This document shows, piece after piece, positions 28,801 through 36,607 of a DNA stretch of 64,000 bases (the stretch's first letter is position 1; every line of letters begins with the position of its first letter). The stretch comes from Nitrospirales bacterium (GTDB lineage: Bacteria > Nitrospirota > Nitrospiria > Nitrospirales > UBA8639): assembly GCA_031315865.1 (NCBI GenBank), contig JALDRJ010000002.1, positions 2,826,001-2,890,000 on the forward strand. The letters are read 5' to 3'. The position numbers were made by a program, and so were the translations under genes. The notes under the pieces were generated by a model. The model saw only the letters and a program-made list of their open reading frames with translations, had not been told where the DNA came from and made no database searches.

Positions 28801-30212
28801 GGTGCGTGTTTGCGAGTGGTGAAGCCGAACGACGTCGCTTGCTTGAAGTCTATCCTCAATTAAGGCGAGTGGAGATCGTGAAGATGGGCATGGATCATCT
28901 GAGCACTCAAGGCGGCTCATCGTTATTCTGCGATCAATATAACGTGACGGACTATGTGTTGTGTGTTGGACGTCTTGAAACCCGAAAAAACCAGCTCATG
29001 CTCTTGAAGGCTCTTCAATATGAGTCTCTTCCGATCGTATTTGTCACCGGTGGAGTCTCCTACCAACCGGAATACGAAGATCTTTGCCGACGATTTCCAA
29101 GAACAGCTCCGACCATCTTTGTTGGCCGCTTGTCTGATGAGATGTTAGCGTCCTGTTACCAGGGGGCAAAAGTCTTTTGTTTGCCCAGCTGGTATGAGTT
29201 GCCGGGGATCGTGACAGTGGAAGCAGCTCGATTCGGGTGTGCCATTGTGGCAACTTCTTGGGGGACCTTGAAAGATTATCTTCCTTATGGTGTTCATTAC
29301 TGTGAGCCTGACGATCCGAATAGTATTCGCGATGCCATCCTCGATGCGTTCCGCATTCCGCCTCCGGCCATTCTTCAAACCGATGCCGCGCAATTTTGTT
29401 GGGACAAGACTGCCAATCGGTTGAAAAGTTTATATCTCGAAGTTTTAGCGCAAGCGCGAAAGACTTCTTCTCAATCTAGAGGGCGCTCTTCTGAAGGCTC
29501 TGATTCTCCTCACTCCGTGAGGTCCGAACTAAGCCTCGAATTACAAAAAGTCCAAGTTGCCATTACAAGAGGAAGGCTTGATGAAGCCCAGGATAGTCTT
29601 GAAAAAATCATCCGACATAATCCTACCGAATCAGACGCCTGGCTATCGTCTGGTGTCTTGTCTATGCAGCGGCAAGACTATCGAAGTGCGGTTGATGCCT
29701 TTATGAGAGCACTGAAATATGGAGGAAATGATCGAAAGTGCCGTATGGGACTCGTTATGGCATGGATGGGGGCCGAAGAAGCCCCAAAAGCGTCGAACGA
29801 GGCCTTAGAGATTCTGAAGGCGTATCCCGATGATGAAGAGGCTATTCATTGGTTAATCCGGGCTTGCACTGCCCTTGAAGATTGGAAAACGCTCGAGACG
29901 GCACTTTCTTACTATTTACAACGGAACCCTGCGAATTGTTCAGTTCGATTTGCCTTGGCGAGTGTGTATGTTCGTCTTGGCGAAAAAGAAGCTGCCAAGA
30001 CGCATATCAACACTTTAAAACTTCTTAGTCCGAACTTTGACGGGATGGACGAATTAGAGCGGTTGATGAACGCGCGCCCTAATTCCTCAACCCATTTTCA
30101 GCACAACGTTGGTACGCATCATATGACAGCAGTTGAAACTAAGGGTACCTATGGCAGAAATTTAGGAGAGAGCAATGTCCTGCAGGATTTGGAGATAGGA
30201 AGACCAGTGTAG
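25872..30212 (+). CDS. giant multidomain glycosyltransferase (GT4-GT2-TPR-GT4-TPR)
   Basis: A 1446-residue protein with five recognisable parts. An N-terminal GT4-like domain ends with GTGIQIKILESMAHGVPVVA near residue 340. A GT2 domain at about 455-690 has VTPTKNC, VDGASHDGTV and WLNADDHY. A helical TPR-like linker follows. A second GT4 domain at about 840-1190 has VGRLETRKNQ and LPSWYELPGI. Tandem TPR repeats run from about 1215 to 1400. It probably adds several sugars in succession on one scaffold. A GTG five codons in (25887) is better spaced from AAGGAA than the ATG at 25872, so the true start may be slightly later. The previous gene ends six bases upstream. Confidence 0.83.
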   Translation: MKEYDVNSMNTAISKALVFWPFYAFGARTGAHQVQLSDLMALIGLGYQVTLFGSELFGDPDTAWNIKDIGKLEDAWGIKVHLSTPGPIDRLFHAHQRATRLEHWDMYHTPWLLDEYRTVFKDLNPDLVVIYYAWWGKFAIGDEFHSATRILRSLDVLSHNDQIIQKVLPYLKEPSFPEYVDPIITEEDFFSNLQDGQTVQSEEYRIYDAYDCTIAITPADARIIKQQTLQTTVCDVPPALSVQALSNAYDGSPIFVGSDNPLNIQGYVFFALQVLPAVLHHCPDFSLKAIGGFSKKVAHVRGVELLGYVPNLKPYYASAPFSICPMLGGTGIQIKILESMAHGVPVVAMKQIAQASPLEHGVNGFIANNAEEFSRYVIQLSTDRSLCRKLGEAARDTIAGQFSLNRIVKKWREAIESAQCNREKTTTLLLPAIMESRSCKEEKQPMTSSDKIDITHPKISIVTPTKNCAHYLRECIESVLAQNYENFEHIIVDGASHDGTVEILKSYPHVKWISEPDNGEAEALNKALGMAEGDIISWLNADDHYVGTDVLRLVARAMSETEGRHLVYGKTLLTDERKTISWLQIPRVPITLPVLMRWWDLHELYQPSIFYSKALIDDIGKYREDLYFSIDYEYWLRIAAKGYSFHYVDQVLSQSRLFRQSGKSAQPRKEQEESWTQTAAAFQDHLSEVERIHFWKDYYRYQLPYLKQSDEPITPPNDEWAQIGLALVLRGCGVGSEVVKLLENTITLAPENADAHWLLGDEFLRGMKDIDRATPVLDKAQSLSFNLQKIATKRDFDIGRKTYGMSCGNGSEEVTHSVTSSRPHTISQENRYVDQGNRPLRVLFQNRPNAMSQPGGDTLLMNNFKRGLERAGVHVDVALGQAQSHDYDLVHVFNFATPEFTEQCARDAVQAGVPFVATALFEDWPRFLSKSSATIDVFRQYFASGFDEQQFSTALKQLHGLSSSPPSGNAFVAQHAGCVFASGEAERRRLLEVYPQLRRVEIVKMGMDHLSTQGGSSLFCDQYNVTDYVLCVGRLETRKNQLMLLKALQYESLPIVFVTGGVSYQPEYEDLCRRFPRTAPTIFVGRLSDEMLASCYQGAKVFCLPSWYELPGIVTVEAARFGCAIVATSWGTLKDYLPYGVHYCEPDDPNSIRDAILDAFRIPPPAILQTDAAQFCWDKTANRLKSLYLEVLAQARKTSSQSRGRSSEGSDSPHSVRSELSLELQKVQVAITRGRLDEAQDSLEKIIRHNPTESDAWLSSGVLSMQRQDYRSAVDAFMRALKYGGNDRKCRMGLVMAWMGAEEAPKASNEALEILKAYPDDEEAIHWLIRACTALEDWKTLETALSYYLQRNPANCSVRFALASVYVRLGEKEAAKTHINTLKLLSPNFDGMDELERLMNARPNSSTHFQHNVGTHHMTAVETKGTYGRNLGESNVLQDLEIGRPV

Positions 30213-30631
30213 AGTTCCCTAGATGATACGTTTATTACCGGGTGCGTGGAGCTGTCATTCAAGTTAGTCGCGTCCTTGATCAAATGGACCGTTGTTGTGC
30301 CTTCCAAGTATTGCCTTCCGAATTTTCTGGGGTTGATTAGAATTCCAAGAGCTGTTCCAACCAGAAGCCTTACCATAAATTCCTCAACATTCGTATTTTA
30401 AGAGTAGCTCAATTAATCCCCATATTGATCATTGGTACAGTCATTTTATCTTCACTACCCTAAAGAAACCTACAAGAATTTCCGAGAACAGTAAAAGAGT
30501 CCATCGAGTCCGTTGGTAGCACTTTTCTAACAATGGCGTTTTTTAGGTTTGGAATCCAGGCCAAACATAGAAGCATGTGAGACATGTAGCCAAAGGACCC
30601 CTTTATTCATAACCACATTGCTTGGTGATCT
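30213..30631. other. AT-rich 419-base non-coding gap
   Basis: There is no convincing gene. The one line I counted (30421-30480) is about 32 percent GC, much poorer than the genes on either side. A short minus-strand frame at its left end overlaps the preceding gene and is probably chance. I saw no clear terminator or well-spaced promoter. The gap separates the large glycosyltransferases from gmd and could mark an old junction. Confidence 0.45.
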
Positions 30632-31642
30632 ATGAAAGCACTCATTACGGGAATTACAGGACAAGATGGATCATATTTAGCTGAGCTTTTGCTTGAGAAA
30701 GGCTATGAAGTCCATGGCATTGTTCGGCGAGTGGCGCTGGAGGATCCTGACCGACGTTTATGGCGAATACGGCATATAAAAGACGATGTATGCTTGCATG
30801 CGGCCTCATTAGAAAGTTTGCCGAGTTTGTATCGGGTTTTCAAAGAAATCGTGCCGGATGAGTGTTATCATTTAGCCGCGCAAAGTTTCGTCACGTACTC
30901 GTTCGAAGATGAGTTTTCCACGTTGCAGACGAATATCAACGGGACCCATCATGTCTTATCCGCGCTCAAGGATTGTGCTCCGGATTGTCGATTCTATTTT
31001 GCCGCATCGAGCGAAATGTTTGGGAAGGTAGCAAACGTCCCGCAAGACGAGCAGACACTTTTTCACCCACGTTCCGCCTATGGAATTTCGAAAGTGTCCG
31101 GGTACCATCTGACAAGGAACTATCGAGAGGCGTATGGTATTCGTGCCTGGTGTGGGATTTTATACAATCATGAATCCCCGCGCAGGGGATTTGAATTTGT
31201 GACTCGGAAAATTACGTCTCACGCCGCGGCGATCAAACTCGGGCTGAAAAACGTGTTGCCATTGGGCAACCTTGATGCCTTGAGAGATTGGGGCCATGCT
31301 CAAGAGTATGTGTATGCGATGTGGTTGATGCTTCAACAAGATGATCCGGATGATTTTGTTATCGCGACAGGAGTCCAACATTCAGTTCGAGAATTTGCAG
31401 AAGAAGCCTTCGGATGTCTGGGGTTGGACTATCGTGACTATTGCCGGACCGAATCCCAGCTCTATCGACCTGCCGAGGTCGAGACGTTGCTCGGTGATGC
31501 GGAGAAGGCCAGAGTCAAGCTTGGCTGGTCTCCTCAAATTACCTTTTCCCAACTTGTGGAAGAAATGGTCGAGGGAGATTTAGAATTTCTGGAAAAAGGC
31601 CGTGCTCAGATCGTCGAGGGCCAGATGTTGAGTGCGGTCTAA
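30632..31642 (+). CDS. gmd: GDP-mannose 4,6-dehydratase
   Basis: A 336-residue extended SDR that converts GDP-mannose to GDP-4-keto-6-deoxymannose, the precursor of GDP-fucose, GDP-rhamnose and related sugars. The family marks are clear: ALITGITGQDGSYLAELLL at the N-terminus, LAAQSFV, ASSEMFG, YGISK as YxxxK, NHESPRRGFEFVTRKI, and RDWGHAQEYV. Length is slightly under E. coli Gmd (373). A GDP-heptose 4,6-dehydratase, a Gmd relative, is an alternative given the heptose genes upstream. No GDP-fucose synthase gene is adjacent; the SDR at 3110 could be its partner. Confidence 0.9.
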   Translation: MKALITGITGQDGSYLAELLLEKGYEVHGIVRRVALEDPDRRLWRIRHIKDDVCLHAASLESLPSLYRVFKEIVPDECYHLAAQSFVTYSFEDEFSTLQTNINGTHHVLSALKDCAPDCRFYFAASSEMFGKVANVPQDEQTLFHPRSAYGISKVSGYHLTRNYREAYGIRAWCGILYNHESPRRGFEFVTRKITSHAAAIKLGLKNVLPLGNLDALRDWGHAQEYVYAMWLMLQQDDPDDFVIATGVQHSVREFAEEAFGCLGLDYRDYCRTESQLYRPAEVETLLGDAEKARVKLGWSPQITFSQLVEEMVEGDLEFLEKGRAQIVEGQMLSAV

Positions 31643-31736
31643 GAAAGAACTTTTGCGTTCTGAACGCGTGCCAATAATTCTGTGCATAATTTTAGCATTC
31701 ATCATGCCGATGCATTCATAAGTTTTGATAATTTCT

Positions 31737-31766
31737 ATTCCATTGGAATGTGAAGTCCAATGGAAT
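31737..31766. repeat. perfect 11-bp inverted repeat
   Basis: ATTCCATTGGA at 31737-31747 and its exact reverse complement at 31756-31766 flank an 8-base loop. No T-run follows on either strand, so it is not a standard intrinsic terminator. It lies between gmd and the TylF-like gene and could be an RNA hairpin or a protein-binding site. Confidence 0.6.
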
Positions 31767-31937
31767 GAAACCCTGCGCTCAGACTATTCCTTCACGTCAG
31801 ATTGTTCTTTTAGCGATCTACCTTTTCCGTAATAACGCTTCCTGGCAATGTGCTCATATCTTACATGCTTATTACTCTACAGGCGACAACCTGGCTGTGT
31901 CAGAAAGTACTCTTATGCTTAGAGAAGGGATATATTA

Positions 31938-32969
31938 ATGGATACATTGCTGCTTACTTCATTAAATAGATATATGCACGAATCTATGGACCTTGTGCTT
32001 TACGATCTCTACGGGACTGCCTTGTCAGCGTTTTCTAGGAAACCATCATTGCGAGTGGCGGTTATCGGCGTGGATCAGTCGATATTTGAGAATGCCGAAG
32101 CCATTCATGATTATCGATTGGCAATCGAAGGATATTATGCAGGCCGTCCGCATGACATCTTTCATCCGAGCAAATCGATTCAAGAACTTCGAAGCTCTGA
32201 TTATGATCTTTTAATTGTCGGTGCGAATTCACAAGCTGAAGAAACCTCGCTTCTTCAGGAAATGAGCGATTATTTTTCTGGTGTCAATCGTTTAACATGC
32301 CCAGTCCTCTTAGCGAGAAGATTACGATCGGGTGTGAAAAATGCCTTTTTGAAGATTGGCCGCTTGGATACCTGTTTGAATATGAGAAAACTTGGGCTTG
32401 TTGCTCAGGCCCTGCTTTCGACTTACGACGGATGCATTTTAGAGTGTGGGGCTTTCAAGTGTAGCACGACGGTGTTTATGGGGCAGCTCTTGAGGGAGTG
32501 GGATGATGTCAGGCGCATCTATGCTCTGGATACCTATTCCGGTATGCCTTCCCCGACAACTTCAGATCAAGAGACGATTTATCAGCCTGGGACCTTTACT
32601 GAGACTTCGTTAGAGAGCGTGACGGGCTATGTCCAGGGACAAGGATTATCGAAGCAAATCAATCTGGTGAAAGGGCTGATCCAAGAGACGTTGCCAAAGG
32701 TTTTAGAACAAGAACCGCATGTCTCATTTGCCTTAGTCGATACCGATCAATACCAAGGAACTTTTGAGAGTCTTAACCTTATCGTCCCGAAACTTCAAGA
32801 AAATGGGATCGTTCTTATCGATGATTATAATGTCGAGGGTGTCAAGAAGGCTGTTTCCGAGATACAGGCTCTCTACCCCACTGTTGGCGGCGCAGAGATG
32901 TCGATGAATTTTTACATGCTCTGGAATCGGACAAATTCCTATTTCTTATCGAGTTGTCAGCCCTGCTGA
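31938..32969 (+). CDS. TylF/MycF-type sugar O-methyltransferase
   Basis: A 343-residue protein whose C-terminal two thirds match the TylF (macrocin O-methyltransferase) family: ILECGAFKCSTTVFM near residue 170 for SAM, LDTYSGMP near 200, and the metal-binding FALVDTDQYQGT and VLIDDYN near 265-300. These enzymes methylate hydroxyls of bound or free sugars and use a metal ion. The first 140 residues are an extra domain I do not recognise, with VIGVDQS and LLIVGANS suggesting a small alpha-beta fold. GAGAAGGG precedes the ATG. It is probably part of the surface or flagellar glycan set. Confidence 0.83.
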   Translation: MDTLLLTSLNRYMHESMDLVLYDLYGTALSAFSRKPSLRVAVIGVDQSIFENAEAIHDYRLAIEGYYAGRPHDIFHPSKSIQELRSSDYDLLIVGANSQAEETSLLQEMSDYFSGVNRLTCPVLLARRLRSGVKNAFLKIGRLDTCLNMRKLGLVAQALLSTYDGCILECGAFKCSTTVFMGQLLREWDDVRRIYALDTYSGMPSPTTSDQETIYQPGTFTETSLESVTGYVQGQGLSKQINLVKGLIQETLPKVLEQEPHVSFALVDTDQYQGTFESLNLIVPKLQENGIVLIDDYNVEGVKKAVSEIQALYPTVGGAEMSMNFYMLWNRTNSYFLSSCQPC

Positions 32970-33110
32970 ATACATTCGTTCTCAGTCAATAATCTTCACA
33001 ATCTCTTCTTCATCATATCCCTAGCCCTTTGCCGTATTGTGATTCTTGGTAGTCACCCTAGAGCATTTCTCTTGTCTTCCGCCACGCCTTGACCATTGCT
33101 GGCAAGAAAT

Positions 33111-33138
33111 TAAAGAAATATCGAAAAAGCGCCGACAA
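33111..33138 (+). promoter_or_regulatory. sigma-28 (FliA)-like promoter candidate
   Basis: TAAAGAAA at 33111-33118 and GCCGACAA at 33131-33138 match the FliA consensus boxes TAAAGTTT and GCCGATAA, with a 12-base spacer where 11 is usual. A transcript from here would start very close to the ATG at 33150, leaving almost no leader, so the match may be fortuitous. Confidence 0.35.
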
Positions 33139-33149
33139 CGAGAAAGAAT

Positions 33150-34430
33150 ATGCTCAATCGTCTCGTTATTCAGCTGGCGAGATTAGGTGATCTCGTTCAA
33201 ACTTTGCCGGCTGTCGTCGCTTTACAGGCCGCTTACACTGAGGATCAGTTTGATCTTTTGTGTGCGGCGCCTCTGGTTTCGGTCGGCAAATCTTTCCCAG
33301 GCGTGAAACAGGTCTTGCCATGGGACGGAACCGAATGGGAGCAAATGGCGCAAAAAGTCTCATCTGAGACTGATACCGCGCTGTCTCAAGCGGCTGCATA
33401 TCTAGAACGGTATCAAAACAGTGCGTATGCCTTGGCCTATAACTTGAATAATCATTCTCGGGCCATCTTGACCGCGCATCTGTTGGCGGCCAAGGTGAAT
33501 GGCCCCGGTTGTTATGGACCTCTTTCATCAGAACTTCCAAACTGGAGCCGGTATTTGAATTTGGTCGGAGCGCATCGAGGAAGGAATCGTGTCCATCTGG
33601 CCGACGCGTTTTGCGGTCTGTGCGGGGTCAAACCTCCACGGACCGTTCCCATGTTGTGTCTGTCAGCCGCGAACCATGTGGAAAGGCTCGACGGTTTTAT
33701 GGCGCAGGATGCGCTGCGCGTGGCCGTCATCATCGGGTCGGGTGATCCTGAGCGACGCCTCCCGCTTCGTACCTGGGAGGAATGGATCACTACGTTTTTT
33801 TCTGCTTCCGCGCGGGGCCGTGTGGTCCTGGTTGGCGGGCCGGGAGAGCGGGAATTGGCTCGCGCGCTCTTGGATCTGGTGCCTCCGTTGTACATCGGGC
33901 GGATTTGGGATGTGTGCGGTCAAACGACGATTCCGCAGTTGGCGGAGCTCTTTTCTCGATGCGCATGGGTGGTCGGGTCTGATACGGGTCCGCTTCATCT
34001 GGCTGTGGCCAGCGGCGCCAGGGTACAAGGTTTCTATTTTTCGCGTGCCCGCGTTCATGAGACAGGGCCGTATGGGAAGGGGCATTGGGTATGGCAGGCG
34101 GAACGAACACCACCGCGACATACGTTGTGTGACATGCCGAATATGGGAGAGCCCGGGGTATGGCCGGAGTATTGGCCGGTACGGGAAAGTGTGGAACTGA
34201 TGCTGACGGAAAGATGTGCAAAGCTCCCGGCGGGATGGAGTCTCTGGCGAAGCCAGAAAGACGATTGGGGTGCTCATTTTTTCGGGTATGCCGCCTCCAG
34301 TCAGGAGCCGTCTGCCTATCGTCAACAAATCTGGGACATGCTCCATGAGCAAGAGAACGTGGATTGGGATGGCGTGTCCGCGCTCCTTCATGATGCAACC
34401 CGCGTGTCTGTGCCGTCCGGTGAGCTATGA
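33150..34430 (+). CDS. glycosyltransferase family 9 (heptosyltransferase-like)
   Basis: A 426-residue GT9 enzyme. The N-terminus (MLNRLVIQLARLGDLVQTLP) is typical of ADP-heptose transferases, and the donor-site motif SDTGPLHLA lies near residue 276, followed by a conserved HETGPYG. GT9 members usually transfer heptose from ADP-heptose. The gene sits at the head of a chain of glycosyltransferases that leads to the flagellin gene, so transfer onto flagellin is more likely than onto LPS core. Sequence here is visibly richer in GC than at 18-30 kb. It overlaps the next gene by four bases. Confidence 0.85.
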   Translation: MLNRLVIQLARLGDLVQTLPAVVALQAAYTEDQFDLLCAAPLVSVGKSFPGVKQVLPWDGTEWEQMAQKVSSETDTALSQAAAYLERYQNSAYALAYNLNNHSRAILTAHLLAAKVNGPGCYGPLSSELPNWSRYLNLVGAHRGRNRVHLADAFCGLCGVKPPRTVPMLCLSAANHVERLDGFMAQDALRVAVIIGSGDPERRLPLRTWEEWITTFFSASARGRVVLVGGPGERELARALLDLVPPLYIGRIWDVCGQTTIPQLAELFSRCAWVVGSDTGPLHLAVASGARVQGFYFSRARVHETGPYGKGHWVWQAERTPPRHTLCDMPNMGEPGVWPEYWPVRESVELMLTERCAKLPAGWSLWRSQKDDWGAHFFGYAASSQEPSAYRQQIWDMLHEQENVDWDGVSALLHDATRVSVPSGEL

Positions 34431-35527
34431 ATATTCTTCTCTTAGGGTTTCCCGTCTTGAAACATGCGTTCCTGGAGTGCGGCCATGATGTGCGTACGTG
34501 CACTACGGATCAAACCGGCGATCTGTGGATTCCTGAATTTCCTGTCCCGGCTGAGCAGGTTATTCAGGCGCTCCCTTGTGGATGGAAGCCAGACCTTGTC
34601 CTGCTCATGGACGAAAGTACGGAGCCGATGTTTTTAGGGTTGGAACGCCTCGATATTCCACTCGCCTGGTATACGATCGATGCTCATCTGCATTTGGACT
34701 GGCACAAAGCCTACACAGCCGTATTCGATTATGTGTTCGTGGCCCAAAAAGATTACGTGCCGGAGTATGCGTATGATGCCTCCCGTCAGGTTGTTCAATG
34801 GCTGCCGTTGTTCTGTAATCCTGAGAAAGATCGTTATGCGCCCTTGACGAAAATATATGACCTGAGCTTTGTGGGGTACCTGAATCCACGATGGAAACCT
34901 GAACGCAGCCGGTTGCTCGAGGCGATTCAAGAACGAATTCCCATTCATTTGACCACTGGAGAATATGTGAGCGTTTTCAATCGTTCGAAGGTTGTGTTGA
35001 ATGAGAGCGCGGCCAATGACGTCAATTTTCGCGTATTCGAGGCCCTGGCATGCGGAAGCTTTCTGTTGACGGAAAAAGTCGGAAACGGCTTTGAAGAATT
35101 ATTCCAAGATCGGACGCATTTGGCGATGTACGAACGGGAGAATGTCGATCAGATCGTCGAACTCGCGAACTTCTATGCGAGTCATGATTCGGAACGTGAA
35201 GCCATTGCGCGGGAAGGAAGAGCCAGAGTGCTCGCTTCTCACACAACCACGCACCGGGCGCAAACCATCGTTCACACGATACGGCATGCTGACTCCCAGG
35301 CGCTGGTCAGACAAAGACAGGCCCGGCTGCCGGACATCTATCGTCAGTTGGATCGTGTCTATGATCACGCTGGAAAGGTCTATGAGTTGGTCGGTTCCCA
35401 GTACGCGAATTCTTTCTTAAAGTCGCGCGATTATTTTCGGACCGCAGCGGCGTATCGAAACGCCAGAGTCCATGTCGTTCAGAAACTGAGCGAGGAACGA
35501 TCATTCGCACGATCGAACGGCCCATGA
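34427..35527 (+). CDS. CgeB-like glycosyltransferase
   Basis: A 366-residue protein of the CgeB/spore-type glycosyltransferase group (GT-B fold). It has PDLVLLMDESTEP and LAWYTIDAH in the N-terminal half. LSFVGYLNPRWKPERSRLL and a C-terminal VNFRVFEALACGSFLLTE with GNGFEELFQD mark the donor-binding half. It overlaps both neighbours by four bases (ATGA at each end). The following gene is a tandem paralogue with the same motif series. It is probably involved in adding sugars to flagellin; donor and acceptor are unknown. Confidence 0.8.
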   Translation: MNILLLGFPVLKHAFLECGHDVRTCTTDQTGDLWIPEFPVPAEQVIQALPCGWKPDLVLLMDESTEPMFLGLERLDIPLAWYTIDAHLHLDWHKAYTAVFDYVFVAQKDYVPEYAYDASRQVVQWLPLFCNPEKDRYAPLTKIYDLSFVGYLNPRWKPERSRLLEAIQERIPIHLTTGEYVSVFNRSKVVLNESAANDVNFRVFEALACGSFLLTEKVGNGFEELFQDRTHLAMYERENVDQIVELANFYASHDSEREAIAREGRARVLASHTTTHRAQTIVHTIRHADSQALVRQRQARLPDIYRQLDRVYDHAGKVYELVGSQYANSFLKSRDYFRTAAAYRNARVHVVQKLSEERSFARSNGP

Positions 35528-36594
35528 AGATACTATTGTTAGGATTACCGGCGTTGAAGGATGGTTTTCGCGAGTTGGGGCATGAGGTACTGACGTGTCC
35601 CACGGATAATACCGGCGATATTCAAGTGCCGGAATGGCCGATATCCATCGATCGGTTGTGGCATTGCCTGCCCAAGCGATGGGACCCTGATCTGGTTTTG
35701 CTGACCGATGAAAGTACGCATCCGCTGTTTTTCGGGCTGGAACGTCTTGAAGTGCCGTTAGGATGGTATGCGATCGATTCACATATCCATCATCGGTGGC
35801 ATCAGGCCTACGCCGCCGCGTTCGACGCGATCTTTGTCGCTCAACGGGACTTTATACCAAGTTACATGCGCGACGAGTCCAGACAAACGGTCAGGTGGCT
35901 GCCTCTGTTTGCTCCGATCATCCCCGCCGTCGATGAAGATAATCCTCGGGTACATGATTTGAGTTTTGTCGGCAGCATGAACCCTGCCCACAATCCTACG
36001 CGGTGCCAATTTCTCCGAATGTTGCAGGCAGCGTTTCCTCTGCATGTTTCGACCGGAGATTATTGTTCCGTGTTTACTCGGTCCAAAATGATCCTCAACC
36101 AATGCGTCAACAACGACATGAATTTCCGTACGTTTGAAGCGATGGCATGTGGAGGGCTATTGCTGATGGAACGGGTGGGAAATGGCTTGGAAGAGCTATT
36201 CCAGGACAAGACCCATTGTGCGATGTACGAAAAAGGCAATATCGACGAAGTTATTCAGATCGCTGAATATTATGCTTCACATAGGGAGGAGCGTGAGGCC
36301 ATTGCTGAGCGTGGACGTTCAGAAGTGAGGGAGAAACACACGGCGGTTCATCGCGCACAGTCCATTCTTGATTCGTTCGAGGCGATGGATGCGCAATATA
36401 TTCTTCGCCAGCGTCGTGATCGTCAAGGTGAGATTCTTTTTTTATTGGCTTCCATCTATGAATACTGCGCCTCCTGTTACGACGGAATCTCCCAATGGCC
36501 TCAGGATAACCCTTCGCGGTCCAGGCGATACGTAGAGGTTGGGAAAAGGTATCGGGAGCTGAGTCATCAAATCCATCATGAGATAGGGGTCTAA
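35524..36594 (+). CDS. CgeB-like glycosyltransferase, tandem paralogue
   Basis: A 356-residue paralogue of the preceding protein. Shared landmarks include PDLVLLTDESTHP, LGWYAIDSHIH, LSFVGSMNPAHNPTRCQFL, MNFRTFEAMACGGLLLME and GNGLEELFQDKTH, in the same order and at the same spacing. It arose by tandem duplication and has since diverged, chiefly in the C-terminal 60 residues. The 4-base overlap with the previous gene and the 13-base gap to the next indicate one transcript. Confidence 0.8.
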   Translation: MKILLLGLPALKDGFRELGHEVLTCPTDNTGDIQVPEWPISIDRLWHCLPKRWDPDLVLLTDESTHPLFFGLERLEVPLGWYAIDSHIHHRWHQAYAAAFDAIFVAQRDFIPSYMRDESRQTVRWLPLFAPIIPAVDEDNPRVHDLSFVGSMNPAHNPTRCQFLRMLQAAFPLHVSTGDYCSVFTRSKMILNQCVNNDMNFRTFEAMACGGLLLMERVGNGLEELFQDKTHCAMYEKGNIDEVIQIAEYYASHREEREAIAERGRSEVREKHTAVHRAQSILDSFEAMDAQYILRQRRDRQGEILFLLASIYEYCASCYDGISQWPQDNPSRSRRYVEVGKRYRELSHQIHHEIGV

Positions 36595-36607
36595 GGAACG
36601 TGTTGCG

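Noticed and set aside
30149-30376. 75-codon minus-strand ORF at the left end of the AT-rich gap; its start (MVRLLVGTAL) faintly recalls the end of TruA.
   Set aside because: It overlaps the 3' end of the large glycosyltransferase gene, has no ribosome binding site I can see, and the likeness covers only about ten residues.
31750-31938. 62-codon plus-strand ORF before the TylF-like gene.
   Set aside because: It begins inside the inverted repeat, has no ribosome binding site, and its product resembles nothing known.
33663-34503. Two minus-strand ORFs of about 240 codons opposite the GT9 gene.
   Set aside because: They are antisense to a clearly recognisable GT9 enzyme in GC-rich sequence, where long chance frames are common, and show no domain.
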